From assembly GCA_963573385.1 (NCBI GenBank), contig CAUYLG010041543.1:1-64000 (forward strand): a DNA stretch of 64,000 bases, written 5' to 3'. The position numbers and the translations under genes are program-made. Position 1 is the first letter of the stretch, and every line of letters begins with the position of its first letter. Below are positions 35,851 through 47,453 of this stretch, piece after piece. A model generated the notes under the pieces. It was not told the origin of the DNA and searched no databases. It saw only the letters and a list, made by a program, of their open reading frames with translations. The DNA comes from Cacajao melanocephalus (Eukaryota > Chordata > Mammalia > Primates > Pitheciidae).

Positions 35851-36038
35851 CAGTGGTTCTCAAACTTCAGTGTGCATCAAAATTACCTGGAGGGCTCCTT
35901 AAACACAGACTTTTGGGCCCTACCCCTAGAGTTTCTTTTTCAGTAGGTCTGGGCTGGAGTCACAGAATTTGCAGTTCTAACAAGTTTTTAGGTGATGCTT
36001 ATGCTCCTAGTCTAAGCACTACATTTTGAGAACCACTG
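35851..36038 (+). mobile_element. MER5A, full length with target duplication
   Basis: From cagtggttctcaaacttcag to gagaaccactg, 188 bp, matching the 189-bp consensus. The 8-bp flanks ctctagag (35843-35850) and ctctaaag (36039-36046) match at 7 of 8 positions, the hAT target duplication length. Confidence 0.96.
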
Positions 36039-36046
36039 CTCTAAAG

Positions 36047-36262
36047 CAGTGATTCTCAACTAGGGGCAATTTCATCCCTCAGTGGACATTTGGCAGTGCC
36101 TAGAGACATGGTAATAGTCACCACTGGGTATGGGGATTCTCTATTGGCATCTAGTAGGTAGAGACCAGACATGCTGTTAAGTACCCTACAATGCACAGGA
36201 CACTCCCCACCAAAAATAATTGTCTGGTCCAAAATGTCAATAGTGCTGCTGTTTGAAAATCT
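36047..36262 (+). mobile_element. MER20, full length
   Basis: cagtgattctcaactagggg, cagtggacatttggcagtgc, ttggcatctagtaggtagag, ccctacaatgcacaggacac and ccaaaatgtcaatagtgctg in order. It starts exactly at the end of the MER5A target duplication. Confidence 0.95.
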
Positions 36263-36965
36263 TGCTTAAGAAGGAACTCTCTTTCTCATGGAAGGACATT
36301 GTTTAACAAGAGTTTAAATAATAGGTAAAACAAGAGCTGCTCATTTCAGAAGCCGTCAACTAAAGTGGGATGATGTCACAGACATTAATTGGGTGGTGTC
36401 TCAAGCAGATATCTACGGTCATCTTTCTCTGTGTCTGTCTCTCCCACATTCACAAGTCCATTAAGCTTGTAAAACATCACACAGTCCAGACACTTACTCA
36501 TCCAAAATGTAAATGAGGATCTGGGTATGGCTGAAGAGGGATGGGAAGCCAGTTGAAATGAGGAAACACTTTTATTCCTCAAGGGGCCATGGCTTTGCCC
36601 AAAGCAGATAGAATTCTGATTGAGGAAAATGTAAATCCCCGGTATGAGAGAAAAATGGAGTTGGAAAGGCTTTGCAATTAACTAGTAGACTCATATTTCT
36701 TTTAAATGCTGTGTATTAATGACAGAAGAACTTGCTTGACATCTTGGCCAGGGCTTAAGGAAAAGCAGGAGAGTTTCAATGGTTCTCTATGATGCCCTCT
36801 CGTCTTCCCTTCTCCATCTTTCATAGACTCTTCCCTCCATCTATTTTCAGAATTTCCAGAGCCCATGCTACAAAGAAAACCTGATCTTAGATTTTAAAAA
36901 AAGAGGCATTTCACTAACAGATGTGACATCTTCCTGTCTTCCCCTAAGCCTCTTTTTTACACCTG
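36263..36965. other. unassigned DNA
   Basis: No repeat or exon recognised. Confidence 0.45.
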
Positions 36966-37795
36966 AGTCCCTGTCTTAGCAAATGGTCCTCTGGGAGATG
37001 GAAACTTAGGAGTCATTCTTATTGTTCTTTCCATCTCCACCCCGATGTCATCCAGTTAATCTCCAAGTGTTGTAAATTCCCCTTTTTAAATCTCTCTTCT
37101 GGACTCTTCATCCTTGCTCCTTCAACGTTGGTTCATACCAACATTATTTCTCACCTGGATTATAGAACAGCCTTGCAAATGGCCTGCCAACCTCTGGACT
37201 TAGCCCCTCTTCATACTCTATCCAGACTGAGCTCCCTACAACACTTATCATGTAATCTCACTGCTTAAAACCTTATTTGCTACTAATAGGTCCAAAGACG
37301 TTGCAATGGCTTATAAAGCTTTGTACACACATGCTACCATTACTTCTCATACCTTTCTCCTCTTCTATCCGCTTCCTCCATCTTGCCACTGTGTTGCAAC
37401 CATCCTGAACTTTTCTGGGTTCCATGAAGTGTCAGGTTCTCCCTTAACACTGTCTTTTTGCAGGTGCTCTTTCCCCTGCCAAGAAAACTTGAATGCTTGC
37501 CCCTGCCTTCTGCCCTACGTCGCACGATTTCAGTTCTCAGCTAAAATGCCCTTCCCTTGGGAAGCTTTCTCTGACCTCTCAAGTCAGAGTTAGGTAGGTG
37601 CCCCACCCACGTGTTCTCATGGCACCTTGTAAAACTCCTCGTTGTAATTATCTTCTGTGGTAATTGTCTGGGTCCCCAGTAGTCTGAAAAGCAGCAAGAA
37701 ATAGAGTCCTCATGTCTATTTTCGTTTTATTTTTTTCATCATCATAGCTCTTGTACCTGGCACCGTAAATGCTGACCATACTTCCTCACAGGTGG
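36966..37795 (+). mobile_element. L2 with ORF2 C-terminal relic and 3' UTR
   Basis: Unusually long L2. gtcattcttattgttctttc, ccagttaatctccaagtgtt, tctcacctggattatagaac, actgcttaaaaccttatttg, ttgcaatggcttataaagct and tgcccttcccttgggaagct cover the end of the reverse-transcriptase ORF, and the 3' UTR follows. Frames are broken by stops, so no protein is made; the 95-codon frame at 37306-37593 is a scrap of it. Confidence 0.92.
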
Positions 37796-38059
37796 GAATT
37801 TAATAAAGTATATTATCCTGGAAAATAATTTAATTGAAGCTGGTGGAAGAGAGAAATTTTGAGATACAAAAGGATCCGTCCCAGAGGTCCTTTAAATCCA
37901 ACCATACTTCCTGCTTACATGCCTACGTTTGTGTGACAGAATCATTACATAAAACTGAGCTCTCCTGCTAATTTTGAGAACTGATCTCCTATAGTCTTCA
38001 ATAATTTTCACATTCTTTTTTTCTCTATTGTACATCTACCTAGATCAAAGAATCATAGG

Positions 38060-38529
38060 AAGCCAGCGTGGCTCAGCCGTGGTGAGTGAAGGGGAGAAGG
38101 AGAGGGGGTGAGATCTGTGAGTCTGGGCCACCTCACACAGGGCCTGGTAGGCCATGCGGAGGAGCGAAGATTTTATTTTTAGTCTGATGGAAAACCTTTA
38201 AAGAGTTTAAATCACAGTGGTGACTTCATCGCTCTGGCTTCTTTGTGGAAAATGGGTTGGAGGATGGTCCAAAAGTCTAAAGAGAAAGACCAGCTAATAA
38301 ACCATTGAAACATTTCAAAGGGAGGATGGTGGCTTGACCCAGGAGGACAGAAATGGAGATGGTGGGAGTGTGCAGACTCAGGATCTATTTTGGAGGCAGA
38401 AGAGGTAGGAGTTGCTGAGAGTTTGGATTTGGGGGTGAGGGAAAAAGGAAGCAAGTATGATTCTAGGTTTTTGGATTAAATACCTGGGTGAAAGGTGCTG
38501 CCATTTACTGAGATGGGAAGACAGCAACT
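38060..38529 (-). mobile_element. L2 ORF2 region, antisense
   Basis: gggcctggtaggccatgcgg, gtctgatggaaaacctttaa, atcgctctggcttctttgtg, taggtttttggattaaatac and ctgccatttactgagatggg match the reverse of L2 ORF2, in the opposite orientation to its neighbours on both sides. Confidence 0.85.
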
Positions 38530-38720
38530 CCCAATTTTCAAGGCTCAGCTCAGTCCTCACTTCCTCCATGAAAGCTGTCATCGGCTCCTCTCTTTCCTCT
38601 CAACCACTTGGGAAATCACTGCCTGTACCACTCATCTTTTCTGGAATACATGCTGCACTCCTCACCCTGGCTCACATTCCTTGAAGGTGAGGGACCCCCT
38701 TTCACATCCAGCAATGCCTT
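38530..38720 (+). mobile_element. L2 fragment, sense
   Basis: aaggctcagctcagtcctca and cttcctccatgaaagctgtc are the L2 'aagactcagctcaaatgcc ... gaagcc' block. A tctggaatacatgctgcact-like part follows. Confidence 0.75.
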
Positions 38721-39439
38721 GGATGTCATGCTCTATCAAATTTGCTGCCTGGGGAATTAAAGACAATTCCCATGCAGCAAACATCCTGGAAGCTGCTAAG
38801 AATATTCTGCCACCCACGGGACTAAATGTTCACAGCCTCCAGTTCATATCTCAGTTGAATATTTCAAAAAGCCCATTACCAAAAGCCATGGAAAAATATG
38901 TTCCTCTCTAGAATCTTAAAGAAAGGCCTTTAATGTCTATTATATACTCTATTATTATTTAGTATTATCCCTTTTCACTTGATATATAGTTACTTTTCTT
39001 TCCCATTATTAGTTATTACCTTAAAATGCAACCTCATTTCCTCTTGTATTAATAGAAATTGAGGATAAGTTTCTCTTCATTGAAAACACTTTGAAATATT
39101 TCAAGCCCATTTCCTTTTGACACTATTCATTCACACTTTGGGTCAAAAGTTTTTTTTTAAAAAAAACTTTAAGATACCATAATATCACCTTTCAGTTCAT
39201 TTTTAAAGTTTTTCAGAAATATAAATCTGATGCAAATTTGGAGTTAGACATTTATTGTAGCTTCCCACACAAAGCTAGAATGCTGTCTATAATATTCTTA
39301 ACAGTAAAAAGGGAACATAATCATGAAGAACGTATGCAGAGGCAGGAATTAGGCTTTTTCTTGTTCTTTTCAATTCATGACCTTTGAGAAGTACTTAGAA
39401 AAGTATATTTTTGTTCATAATCTACTCTAGTACTGAGAT
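38721..39439. other. unassigned DNA
   Basis: Nothing recognised. The short A/T palindrome around 39147-39170 is low complexity. Confidence 0.45.
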
Positions 39440-39600
39440 GGGCATTTTATACACCCGCTGTCATTTAACTAGCCCAATCACCTCATGATAGATTTTATTT
39501 CCGTTTCACAGATATTTGGCAGGATTTAATGATTTGTCCGAGGACACACAGCTAGAAGAAGCACCGTCTGCATCCAAATCCCGGTCTTGGGGAATCTAAA
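39440..39600 (-). mobile_element. MIR, antisense
   Basis: atagattttatttccgtttc, aggacacacagctagaagaa and catccaaatcccggtcttgg are the reverse MIR core. Confidence 0.85.
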
Positions 39601-41687
39601 GCTCGAGGTATTCTCTACACAATTATTCATTTAGACTCTAGGGATGAGGGAGGGAATCACCTTAGGAAAAGCCCAATTCCATTGCAGCAATAACCAAACT
39701 ATTTGTAAATTCTTCCTTAAACCAACCCAAATCCTGATATTTTTATTCACTGTTGGTCCTATTATCTAGAACAAGAGGTCTTCACATGTGTTTCACAGGG
39801 TCCCGTGAGATCCCTGCTATTATGTGGCAATCTAGCATTTATAATAAATGTATTTTCTAAGGAGAGGTCTTTTTTAAAAATCAGACCGTCAGAAGGATCT
39901 GTTATCCCTTTTTCCAAAAGGATACTTTTCCCAAGGGAAATACAGGACAAGTGTCTTCCTTGCTCCATGCATCAGTCCTTATCATGCTTAAAAACAGCTG
40001 CAGTCACTCCTGCAGTCTTCTCCAGAGCGCACACTCCCAGTTCTTTCAGCCTTTCTTTGTAACATGGAACACCCCAAACCCTCAGCCTCTACAGAGCCAT
40101 TCTTTGGAACATATCCCAGTTGTTCCCTCAAGTATGGTACTCGAGGAAATGAAATGTCTCTCAAAGGATGGCACTAGGAATGGATTACAATTTTGTATTC
40201 ATATATTCATTCAGTGTCTTATTTCAGAATAGGAAGGTAATTTATTTTCCTTTTACAAGTCTCCTTAAAATTTTTAAAGTTTAAAAAACACAGCATTATA
40301 ATCTATATCACCGTATTACCCTCCTTCCTCTGCCTACCCCCAACAGAAAAGCTTGAAATTTAGGAATTAGATTTTCTTTGTCTTTTAACTCCAATTCAGG
40401 ATACATGAGAATTACTGAACAAGGATGTTTGTGTAATCCCACCCTTGGCAAGGATACATTAGAATTTTAAGAGACGTTGGCCATTGGAAGCCCATGCCCT
40501 GACTATGGACACGTCTTGACCCACACATTAATTGCAACACAATCTCCTTCAGTGTTCACACAGAGAGCATCACACAGGTGGTTTGACACTTACCCTGCTG
40601 TCCTCTGGGCTTTCAGGATCTGCCGACATCGCTACATCCTCAGCATGAGCTTCTCATTTTCTACTTCCAAGTCAGATAGAATGAAGGCATTCTAAGCAAA
40701 TAAACTGCCTGGGACCCAAAGCCACGTCCTGCACTTACATGGCTGAGCTATCCCAATTATAAGTGCTTGAAATGCACCTTAGATGCTCGTGGTGACTGAT
40801 ATTTGGCTGGCGTCATGCCTGTATGGATTTAGCCACATAACACATCCAGACAAACAGCTCACTACTCCAGGCTGCTCTCTCTGGCTCGGGATTCTACACC
40901 ATGCCTCCCGGCCTGCTACAGAAGCCAGTATTGCAGCAGGAAGATGAGGAAAGCTTGTGGTAACCTAAACCCTTAGTAAAATGAGACTCCTGTAGCGCTG
41001 GGAGGCTGCCTGGACAGCTAACACCTGACATGCTACCTTATCCACATCTACAGACCCTGCTATGATTAGAACTTTACTCCCCTCTCAACTCCAATATACT
41101 TACCCCAGCCTGATAATAATAATTGCAAGGAGCAGGAGAAGTAGTTCACTCCACTAATTATGCTGCTTATAACTGGCACAGAGGGCAGTGATAATTTGGC
41201 TTAAAGTAAGGTTTTATGAGCCTCATATGTTTAAATGTTCCTTGGGTTCAAAGCCATATGATTCAGGCTTGACAACTGGGGGGATGAATTTCAAATATCT
41301 CTGTGTGTTTCTGTTTTTTTTTAGGAAAATATTATTCTGAAAGTGCTCCATGTGGCAGCTCTTATTTGCTCCTGAGGTGCCCAGCTATGAATTTTAAATG
41401 CTTTGTTGCATGCTTCAGAGAACGTGTCTCTGCTGGTGTGTAAGGCCTGGAAGTTGTCCGCATGCCAAGGCAATGCCCCCTAAATGAAGTCTTACATAAA
41501 CCTGACAAAGTATCTTTAGATGGAAGTAATCTCAATGAGCTACTACAGAGTCATGAAAATAACTGCTGGTGAACCACCAAAACAAAATTTGGCTGAGCAC
41601 GTACTTCCAAAAGCCTGAATCATAGGAGTATCATACCAGTAACATTTCATCGTAAGATTTTTTTAAAACATATTGGCATATTATTTT
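39601..41687. other. long repeat-poor stretch
   Basis: About 2.1 kb with no transposon recognised, one of the cleaner stretches. A pyrimidine tract ending in AG (about 41302-41324) resembles a 3' splice site, but no exon can be supported. Confidence 0.5.
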
Positions 41688-41852
41688 CTCTCCTCTTTCC
41701 ATCCTTTCCTTCCTTTTTATCTCTCTCTTTTCCTTTCTCCCTCGGTTCCTCCCTTCCTTTTTTCCTTTCAGAAGACATTGTGCTCACCCTCTCCTCCTTT
41801 CTTCTTCCTTCTCTCCCTCTTACTTGTACCCTTGTTCCTCCTCCCCCACCAC
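41688..41852. repeat. CT-rich low-complexity tract
   Basis: Mostly C and T over about 165 bp, broken by a short mixed piece at 41770-41787. The open frame across it (41673-41915) is compositional. Confidence 0.85.
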
Positions 41853-41959
41853 ATGCTACAGTTCAGACTCTGCATTTCATCGTCAATCCACCGGATGCTC
41901 CTAGATTCTAAATAACCTACCTACACTGCAAAATTTCATCCTCTCTCAAATTATTGCAA

Positions 41960-42430
41960 TGTTATCCACACCGGGTCTCTCCAGAAGGTGGTTTATGAAC
42001 TCTCTCCTCTACTTAACAACCCTCAGTGCCTTGTCCTACTCCTCAGCCTCACATACAAGACTCCCACACCCAGCCCCAAGTACCACCTTCCCCCAGTCCT
42101 ATTCCTAACTTCAGTCTCCACAGCACACCTTAACATCTTCCACCCCACAGCACACTCAACACCTCCCAAACAAGCTCTGCCTTATCACAGCTCAGAACTG
42201 CCCTGTCTGTTCATTCCTTTCCATAAAAGACTGAGCCCGTAGGATTTCAGGTTGAAGCCCTTCCCTAACTTCCTCAGGCAAGGTTAGTAACTTTTCTCCT
42301 CTGGTTAACATTGCATTACAAACATTTATTACTATCTGTCTCTCCAAATAGGTTAAGAGCTTCTGGGGCAAAGATGTCACTGACTCACCCACCAGGCAGC
42401 TGCTCAACAAAGATTTGCTGAATGAACTTT
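41960..42430 (+). mobile_element. L2 3' end, sense
   Basis: caaccctcagtgccttgtcc, gaagcccttccctaacttcc, caaacatttattactatctg, taagagcttctggggcaaag and agatttgctgaatgaac are L2 in order. Confidence 0.85.
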
Positions 42431-42464
42431 GTTCCTTTGAATTTATCCTGGATCTTTTGCAAGC

Positions 42465-42690
42465 AAAAAGAAGCAGCATAGTATGGTGTCTACAGATATG
42501 AGTGTGTGGGTTCAAATTCCACCTGTGTCTTGAGAAGGTTATTTAATATCTTGGTGCCTCAGTTTCCTCGTATGTGGAAACTCTCCAACTCTAGGGTGCT
42601 TGTGAGAAGAAAGTAAGTTGCTATGTAGCTGGAATACCACATAGAAAATGGAAAGAGGTTCATGCTACATGAATGTTTGTTAAATAAAAT
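42465..42690 (+). mobile_element. MIR, near full length
   Basis: gcagcatagtatggtgtcta, gggttcaaattccacctgtg, cctcagtttcctcgtatgtg and the weaker tail up to aatgtttgttaaat. Confidence 0.88.
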
Positions 42691-43079
42691 GGAGGTAGTT
42701 CTGATACCCCATGATGCCTCTGTTGTGCTCAGGGCAGAAGGTTCCTGACACCATTAGGACTGGCTTGATTTCAATGAGCAGATTTTTTATTAGAAACATA
42801 AGTGTCTGCCTTACTCCTCCAATCAAAAGGACAGATGCTAACACCAAGAATATTACTCAATTCCATAAGAAAACTAAAAGTGGGCCTATGTCACACTCAG
42901 AGCCATTGCACTGGCTAGGGTATTGGGTCTGGAAGGCATACAAAACAAAACAAACAAACAAAACAAAAACCTAGTTAACAAACTACAATTCAATTCTTAG
43001 ACTATCATCTATGGGAAAACACACACTGGTTCTAGACTGTTAAATAGAAAATATGTCTATATCCACAAAAAGAGATAGC
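42691..43079. other. unassigned DNA
   Basis: Nothing recognised apart from a (CAAA)n-like patch at 42942-42968. Confidence 0.45.
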
Positions 43080-43359
43080 AAGAAGTCTAACTTCAGCCAG
43101 GTGCAGTGGCTCATGCCTGTAATTCCAGCACTTTGGGAGGCCAAGGTGGGCAGATTGCTTAAGCCCAGCCTAGGAAACATGGCGAAACCCCATCTCTACT
43201 AAAAATACAAAAAATTATCTGGGTATGGTGGTGTGTGCCTGGAGTATCTGCTACTTGGAAGACTGAGCTGGGAGAATCACCTGATCTTCAGGAAGTTGGG
43301 GCTGCAGTGAGCTATGATGGCATCACTGTACTCCACCCTGTCTCAAGAAAGAAATAAAG

Positions 43360-43411
<52 letters not shown>

Positions 43412-43488
43412 AGAGAGAAAGAAGGAAGGAAAGGAAAGAAGGAAAGTAAAGCAAAAAGCAAAAAGAAGAACAAAGAAGCCTAACTTCA
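43080..43488 (+). mobile_element. Alu, sense, with tail-derived microsatellite and TSD
   Basis: The Alu body (43096 to about 43345) has lost part of its right arm: it jumps from gtactccaccctg to tctcaag. The tail (43345-43472) is GAAA/GA repeats. Target duplications aagaagtctaacttca (43080-43095) and aagaagcctaacttca (43473-43488) match at 15 of 16 positions and enclose the microsatellite. Confidence 0.95.
43366..43404. repeat. (GA)n microsatellite
   Basis: About 39 bp of pure AG/GA inside the Alu tail, bordered by GAAA and GGAA repeats up to about 43465. The length makes it a likely polymorphic locus. Confidence 0.95.
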
Positions 43489-43639
43489 TGCAATTTAGCT
43501 TCAAAAGGTGAGTAGAAGCCAAAATTCAGTGTCCAGAGACAGTCAAAAGGAAGCCTTGATTCTTTTTGTTAGCAGGTAAACCAAAAAGGGAGATTCTCTG
43601 GGTTGAAATTCTGCAAAATATATTTTCACTTAAGTACAC

Positions 43640-44085
43640 CCTTCATGATCAGCCCTGTACACATCCTGGCTGTATCATTTGTGAGTGCCTCTTGCACTTA
43701 CCTTATGCTCTAGCTGTACCAACAATCTTTGAGAAACCCGTGCAGAAGTTCACTTCCACACCTTTGCTTGGTAGATGCCTTGCCTGGGATGCCCTTCCCA
43801 TCTTTGTAACACTCACTCCAGTGACCACTTTTTTTGGGAAGACTTTTTCTTGCTTTCCCCAGGGACCTTTGCTATGGGCTTCCAAGCCCCCTGAAAATAC
43901 ATACACTTTTGCAAAGCATTTATAATACTTCATGACAAGTGTATGTTCACTTTCTAACTCTCTCACTAGACAGTGAGTCTTTCAAAAGAAAGACGGACTG
44001 TGTCTATTTCCCTGTTGCTTTCTCAATGCCCAGCACAATACCTGGAACAAAATATGTGCTCAATAAATGCTCACTGGACATTACT
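43640..44085 (+). mobile_element. L2 3' end, sense
   Basis: tgccttgcctgggatgccct, ctctcactagacagtgagtc, cccagcacaatacctggaac and gtgctcaataaatgctcact are consensus L2 elements in order. Confidence 0.92.
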
Positions 44086-44394
44086 GAACAGGCTTCCCTG
44101 TGTATGGAGAGGTAAATGCATTGCCAAATGCCTATCGTAGCAATGTTGGGTCTTCCTCTGCACATTGCTTGTCAAGGCCATGACATGGAGATACCACACT
44201 AGAGGTGTGGCTGAGGAATTTTCACATCTGACTAGCTGGGATGATTGTACAATTAGACATCACTTCTCTCAGGAAAGAGAAATAGGATTCCTTAAAAGGG
44301 TTAGGAATTCCTAAAATCCATTGCACACGCCATAGCCTGAACCAAGAATTTAAAAGCTTCTAGATAAACTTCAATGTTTATGACTCATTTACTT

Positions 44395-45120
44395 TAGGTG
44401 AAAATGCAAAGGAGTATGCACATTAAAGCCACAATGAGAGACTATTACATACCCATTATAACGACTAAAATTTAAAAAGACTAACATTATCAAGTATTGT
44501 AGAAGATATGGAGCAACTGAACTCTCTTACACTGTTGGCAATGTAAATTTCTAAAACCACTTTGGAAAGCTGTTTGAAAGTCTCTAGTAAAGTTAAACAA
44601 ATATCTGCCCTATGGCCTAGCAAATCTTCCACTAGGTTTATATCCAAGAGAAATGCATATGTCCACCAAAAGACAGCCCTAGACTGGAAACAACACAGTT
44701 TTCTGTTACACAAGAGAATGAATAAACATACTGTGGTATGCCCATGTAATCGATACTACTCTGCAATAAAAAAAGAATAAAATACTGACATATGTAACAA
44801 CAGGTATGAATCTCACAAATGTTATATTGAGCAAAAAATGTCAAATTCAAAAGAGTGTATATTATGTAATATATATAAGAAGTTCAAGAGCAGATAAAAA
44901 CATTAATCAATGGTGATGAAAGTCAGAAAAGTGGTAATCCTGGTATGGGGCAGGTAGTGTCAGGGAGGGGCATGGGCAACCTTCAGTGTTGCTGGAAATG
45001 TTTTGTATGTCTTTCTAAGTGTAAGTTACATGGGTATGCAACTATATAAAAAACTCATGGAGCCTTATATGCTTTAGCATATGTGTGTTATAGTGTACTA
45101 AAAAGTTTTCATAAAATAGA
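44395..45120 (+). mobile_element. L1M ORF2 end and 3' UTR, sense
   Basis: ccacaatgagagactattac, aacgactaaaatttaaaaag, ctcttacactgttggcaatg, cttccactaggtttatatcc, gaatgaataaacatactgtg and gatgaaagtcagaaaagtgg follow L1M through ORF2 to the 3' UTR. Many stops, dead. Confidence 0.93.
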
Positions 45121-45765
45121 TGGACAGATCACCTAGATGAGAAGGGATGAAATACCCCGTCACTCAACTAAAACTCAGAGAATGGGTCATATACACCCTC
45201 GTTTGTTCAGGGAAAAAGGTCTTCACTGAATAAAAGCTGGCACATATTGCAGTGGAACTGGCATGGATGTGGAATGCAGCATCATGGCAAACTCAGTGTT
45301 TTCAAATAACCCACGGCAAGGACGTCCACTGCTGTGGAGGTCACACCTGTAGCATAACTCCCTTTTGGGAATGAGTGGACATCTCAGCTCTACTTTCTAT
45401 TATGGGAGTCTAGCAACAGGGGCCTTTCTCAGTCATATACTTTCAGTCAAGTCATTGCTTTGGGTGTCACTTTTTGAAAGTCATTTCATAAAGGAATAAT
45501 GTTAAAACTCTCTCAGGAGTGTAAGCTTACTAAAACCAGAAGACAGAGAGAGAAAAAACAAACTGCAGAAACGTGAGATGAACTAAAGATGATCAGAAAC
45601 CTCAAATATTTGAAGCCTGCTATGTCTGCCATGCCTGTCCAATCAAAAGGAAAGAGATGCTCCAGAAAAATGTATTGTCTTCTCTTTACCAAACAGGGCC
45701 TTGGCTCCTAATGAGAGTTGGACCATATTATCACATGGGGACCTGCAGAATTTCTTTTACTATTT
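45121..45765. other. unassigned DNA
   Basis: Nothing recognised. Confidence 0.45.
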
Positions 45766-45929
45766 CAGTGTTTCTCAACAAGGACATTATGGCATTTGGG
45801 GCAGGACAAATCTTTGGGTGCAGGACTGTCCTTATACTGAATGTCTTAAAGGCCAGCAGCATCCCAGCCCTCCCCTCACTGTGATACCAACAAAACACAT
45901 GAACATGTTTGAGTTGAGAACCAGCACTG
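45766..45929 (-). mobile_element. MER20, antisense, shortened
   Basis: cagtgtttctcaacaaggac, ggcatttggggcaggacaaa, ggccagcagcatcccagccc and gagttgagaaccagcactg track reverse MER20 with internal losses. Confidence 0.87.
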
Positions 45930-47083
45930 ATGTTTTGGCAGAAGACTTAATTGGCATCCTGATGGCCTGATTCAGCCTGAATTACAATCTACGGTCAGTC
46001 TTCTGGTTGGTGTTTCTAGTATTAAATACCAAGTGTAACTATCTAATGTCAAATATAATATTAATAACAAATTAGTCAACATTTGACAAAAAAGGGGGAG
46101 GACTTTGCTCAAAGGTCCAAATTTCCAGTCCCTTCAGAAGTGACTCATTGAACTTACCCACCCAACCTTTGCTGGCATTTGCATTTTCAATCTTGGACTT
46201 GAGGCCTATGTGGCAGGAAGGTCAAGTGGCCAAGCACTTATATCCTTTCTCCTCTGTCCATTGGGTCTCACCAATTAGACTGTGAAAGGAGGAAGCTTGC
46301 AGAGAAGATGAGAGAAAGAGCCATCTCTTTAAGGCCTGGAGCAGAGCTCATCTAAGCCACCACCCAGGTCTCTTTCTCTTACCCATCCTTTCCCCCGAGA
46401 GGACAGTTTCAGATGTATCTTCTTGCAAACAGAGCCAGGGAAGAAAAATCAGCAGAAGAAAATAAATAATTCTAAAATCCATGAACCTTATCAAAGTGAA
46501 TGACTTTGCCCAGTTTTACACCCCCAATCTCCATCTCACTGTGCAGGTTTAAATAATGCAACTGGTTGTGTTACTATAATGACCTAACAGTGCATCCCTG
46601 AAGACTCCATTTCATTCCTGCATCCATTCAGAGGAAGCTTGAGAGCAGGGACTCTTCCTCTGGTTTCCAGATCCCTAGGCATTGCATCCCGAAGAGTGAT
46701 ATGAAAGATAAGTTTAGGGGGTAGGTTTATGAATTTTTAAAATAATAATAGTAATTTTTTATAGTTACCTTTTGCTTTTGATAAATGACACCTTTTTGAT
46801 TTATAGAAATAGTAGCTTCCTTTTAAAATAATTTATGTAAATCCAAAAGGTCAACTATAAAAAAATGTGAGACTGGTGATGAAATTATGGAAGTTTAGGA
46901 TAATTTTACTTCAGGAGGGTCCAAGATGGGCTTCTAAGATTTCATAAATTCCTTGAAAATTCATGGGGGATTATATGCTAATATAATTTTTTTTCTGGGA
47001 GCAGGGTCCACAGTTTTCATAAGGTCCCCCTAAAGAAACCTGAATCCAAAATATTAGGAGTGATTGCCCTGGAATCAATGCTG
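45930..47083. other. unassigned DNA with weak inverted repeat
   Basis: No family recognised. attttttatagttaccttttg (46754-46774, one indel) pairs with 46844-46866, bounding an AT-rich segment of about 112 bp that might be an unnamed MITE. Confidence 0.45.
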
Positions 47084-47389
47084 TGCTGTTCAATATGGTA
47101 GCCACTAGCCATCAGCCACACATAGCTACTAGCTCAAATGAAATGTGCTGAAGTGTAAGATACACACTAGATTTTGAAGACTTAGCATGAAAAAGAGAAT
47201 GTAGAATATCTCATTAATAATTTTTCTACTGGCTACTTGTTGGAATACTATTTTGTATATTGAGTTAGAAAATGTGGTATTAAAATAAATTTCACCTGTT
47301 TTATTTTTTAATGTGGTTACTAGGAAATTTAAAATTATATATGTGAGTTGGATTTGTGGCTCACTTTATATATTCAGTGGACAGTACTG
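47084..47389 (-). mobile_element. MER33-like hAT MITE, near full length
   Basis: Opens tgctgttcaatatggtagcc and closes cagtggacagtactg. The interior includes cacatagctactagctcaaa, taagatacacactagatttt and ttcacctgttttattttt. About 306 bp. Same family as the deleted copy at 20.6 kb. The name is tentative. Confidence 0.85.
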
Positions 47390-47403
47390 AGTTATAGTAT
47401 AAA

Positions 47404-47453
47404 GCCAAGAAAAATAAGTTAATTTCAGGCCAAGAAAAATAAGATAATCTCAG
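47404..47453. repeat. 25-bp tandem duplication
   Basis: Two adjacent 25-bp units (47404-47428, 47429-47453), beginning gccaagaaaaataag, identical at 23 of 25 positions. Confidence 0.95.

Noticed and set aside
38495..38911. 138-codon plus-strand open frame, longest in the window
   Set aside because: It begins in the L2 pair and runs into unassigned DNA. No domain, signal peptide or biased codon use is visible.
39147..39170. Palindrome of T-run and A-run
   Set aside because: Low-complexity T/A runs form such palindromes trivially.
41673..41915. Open frame rich in Leu, Pro, Ser and Phe resembling a membrane peptide
   Set aside because: Composition follows from the CT-rich tract; no independent support.
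43314..43511. Open frame rich in Arg, Glu and Lys
   Set aside because: Direct translation of the GA/GAAA microsatellite.
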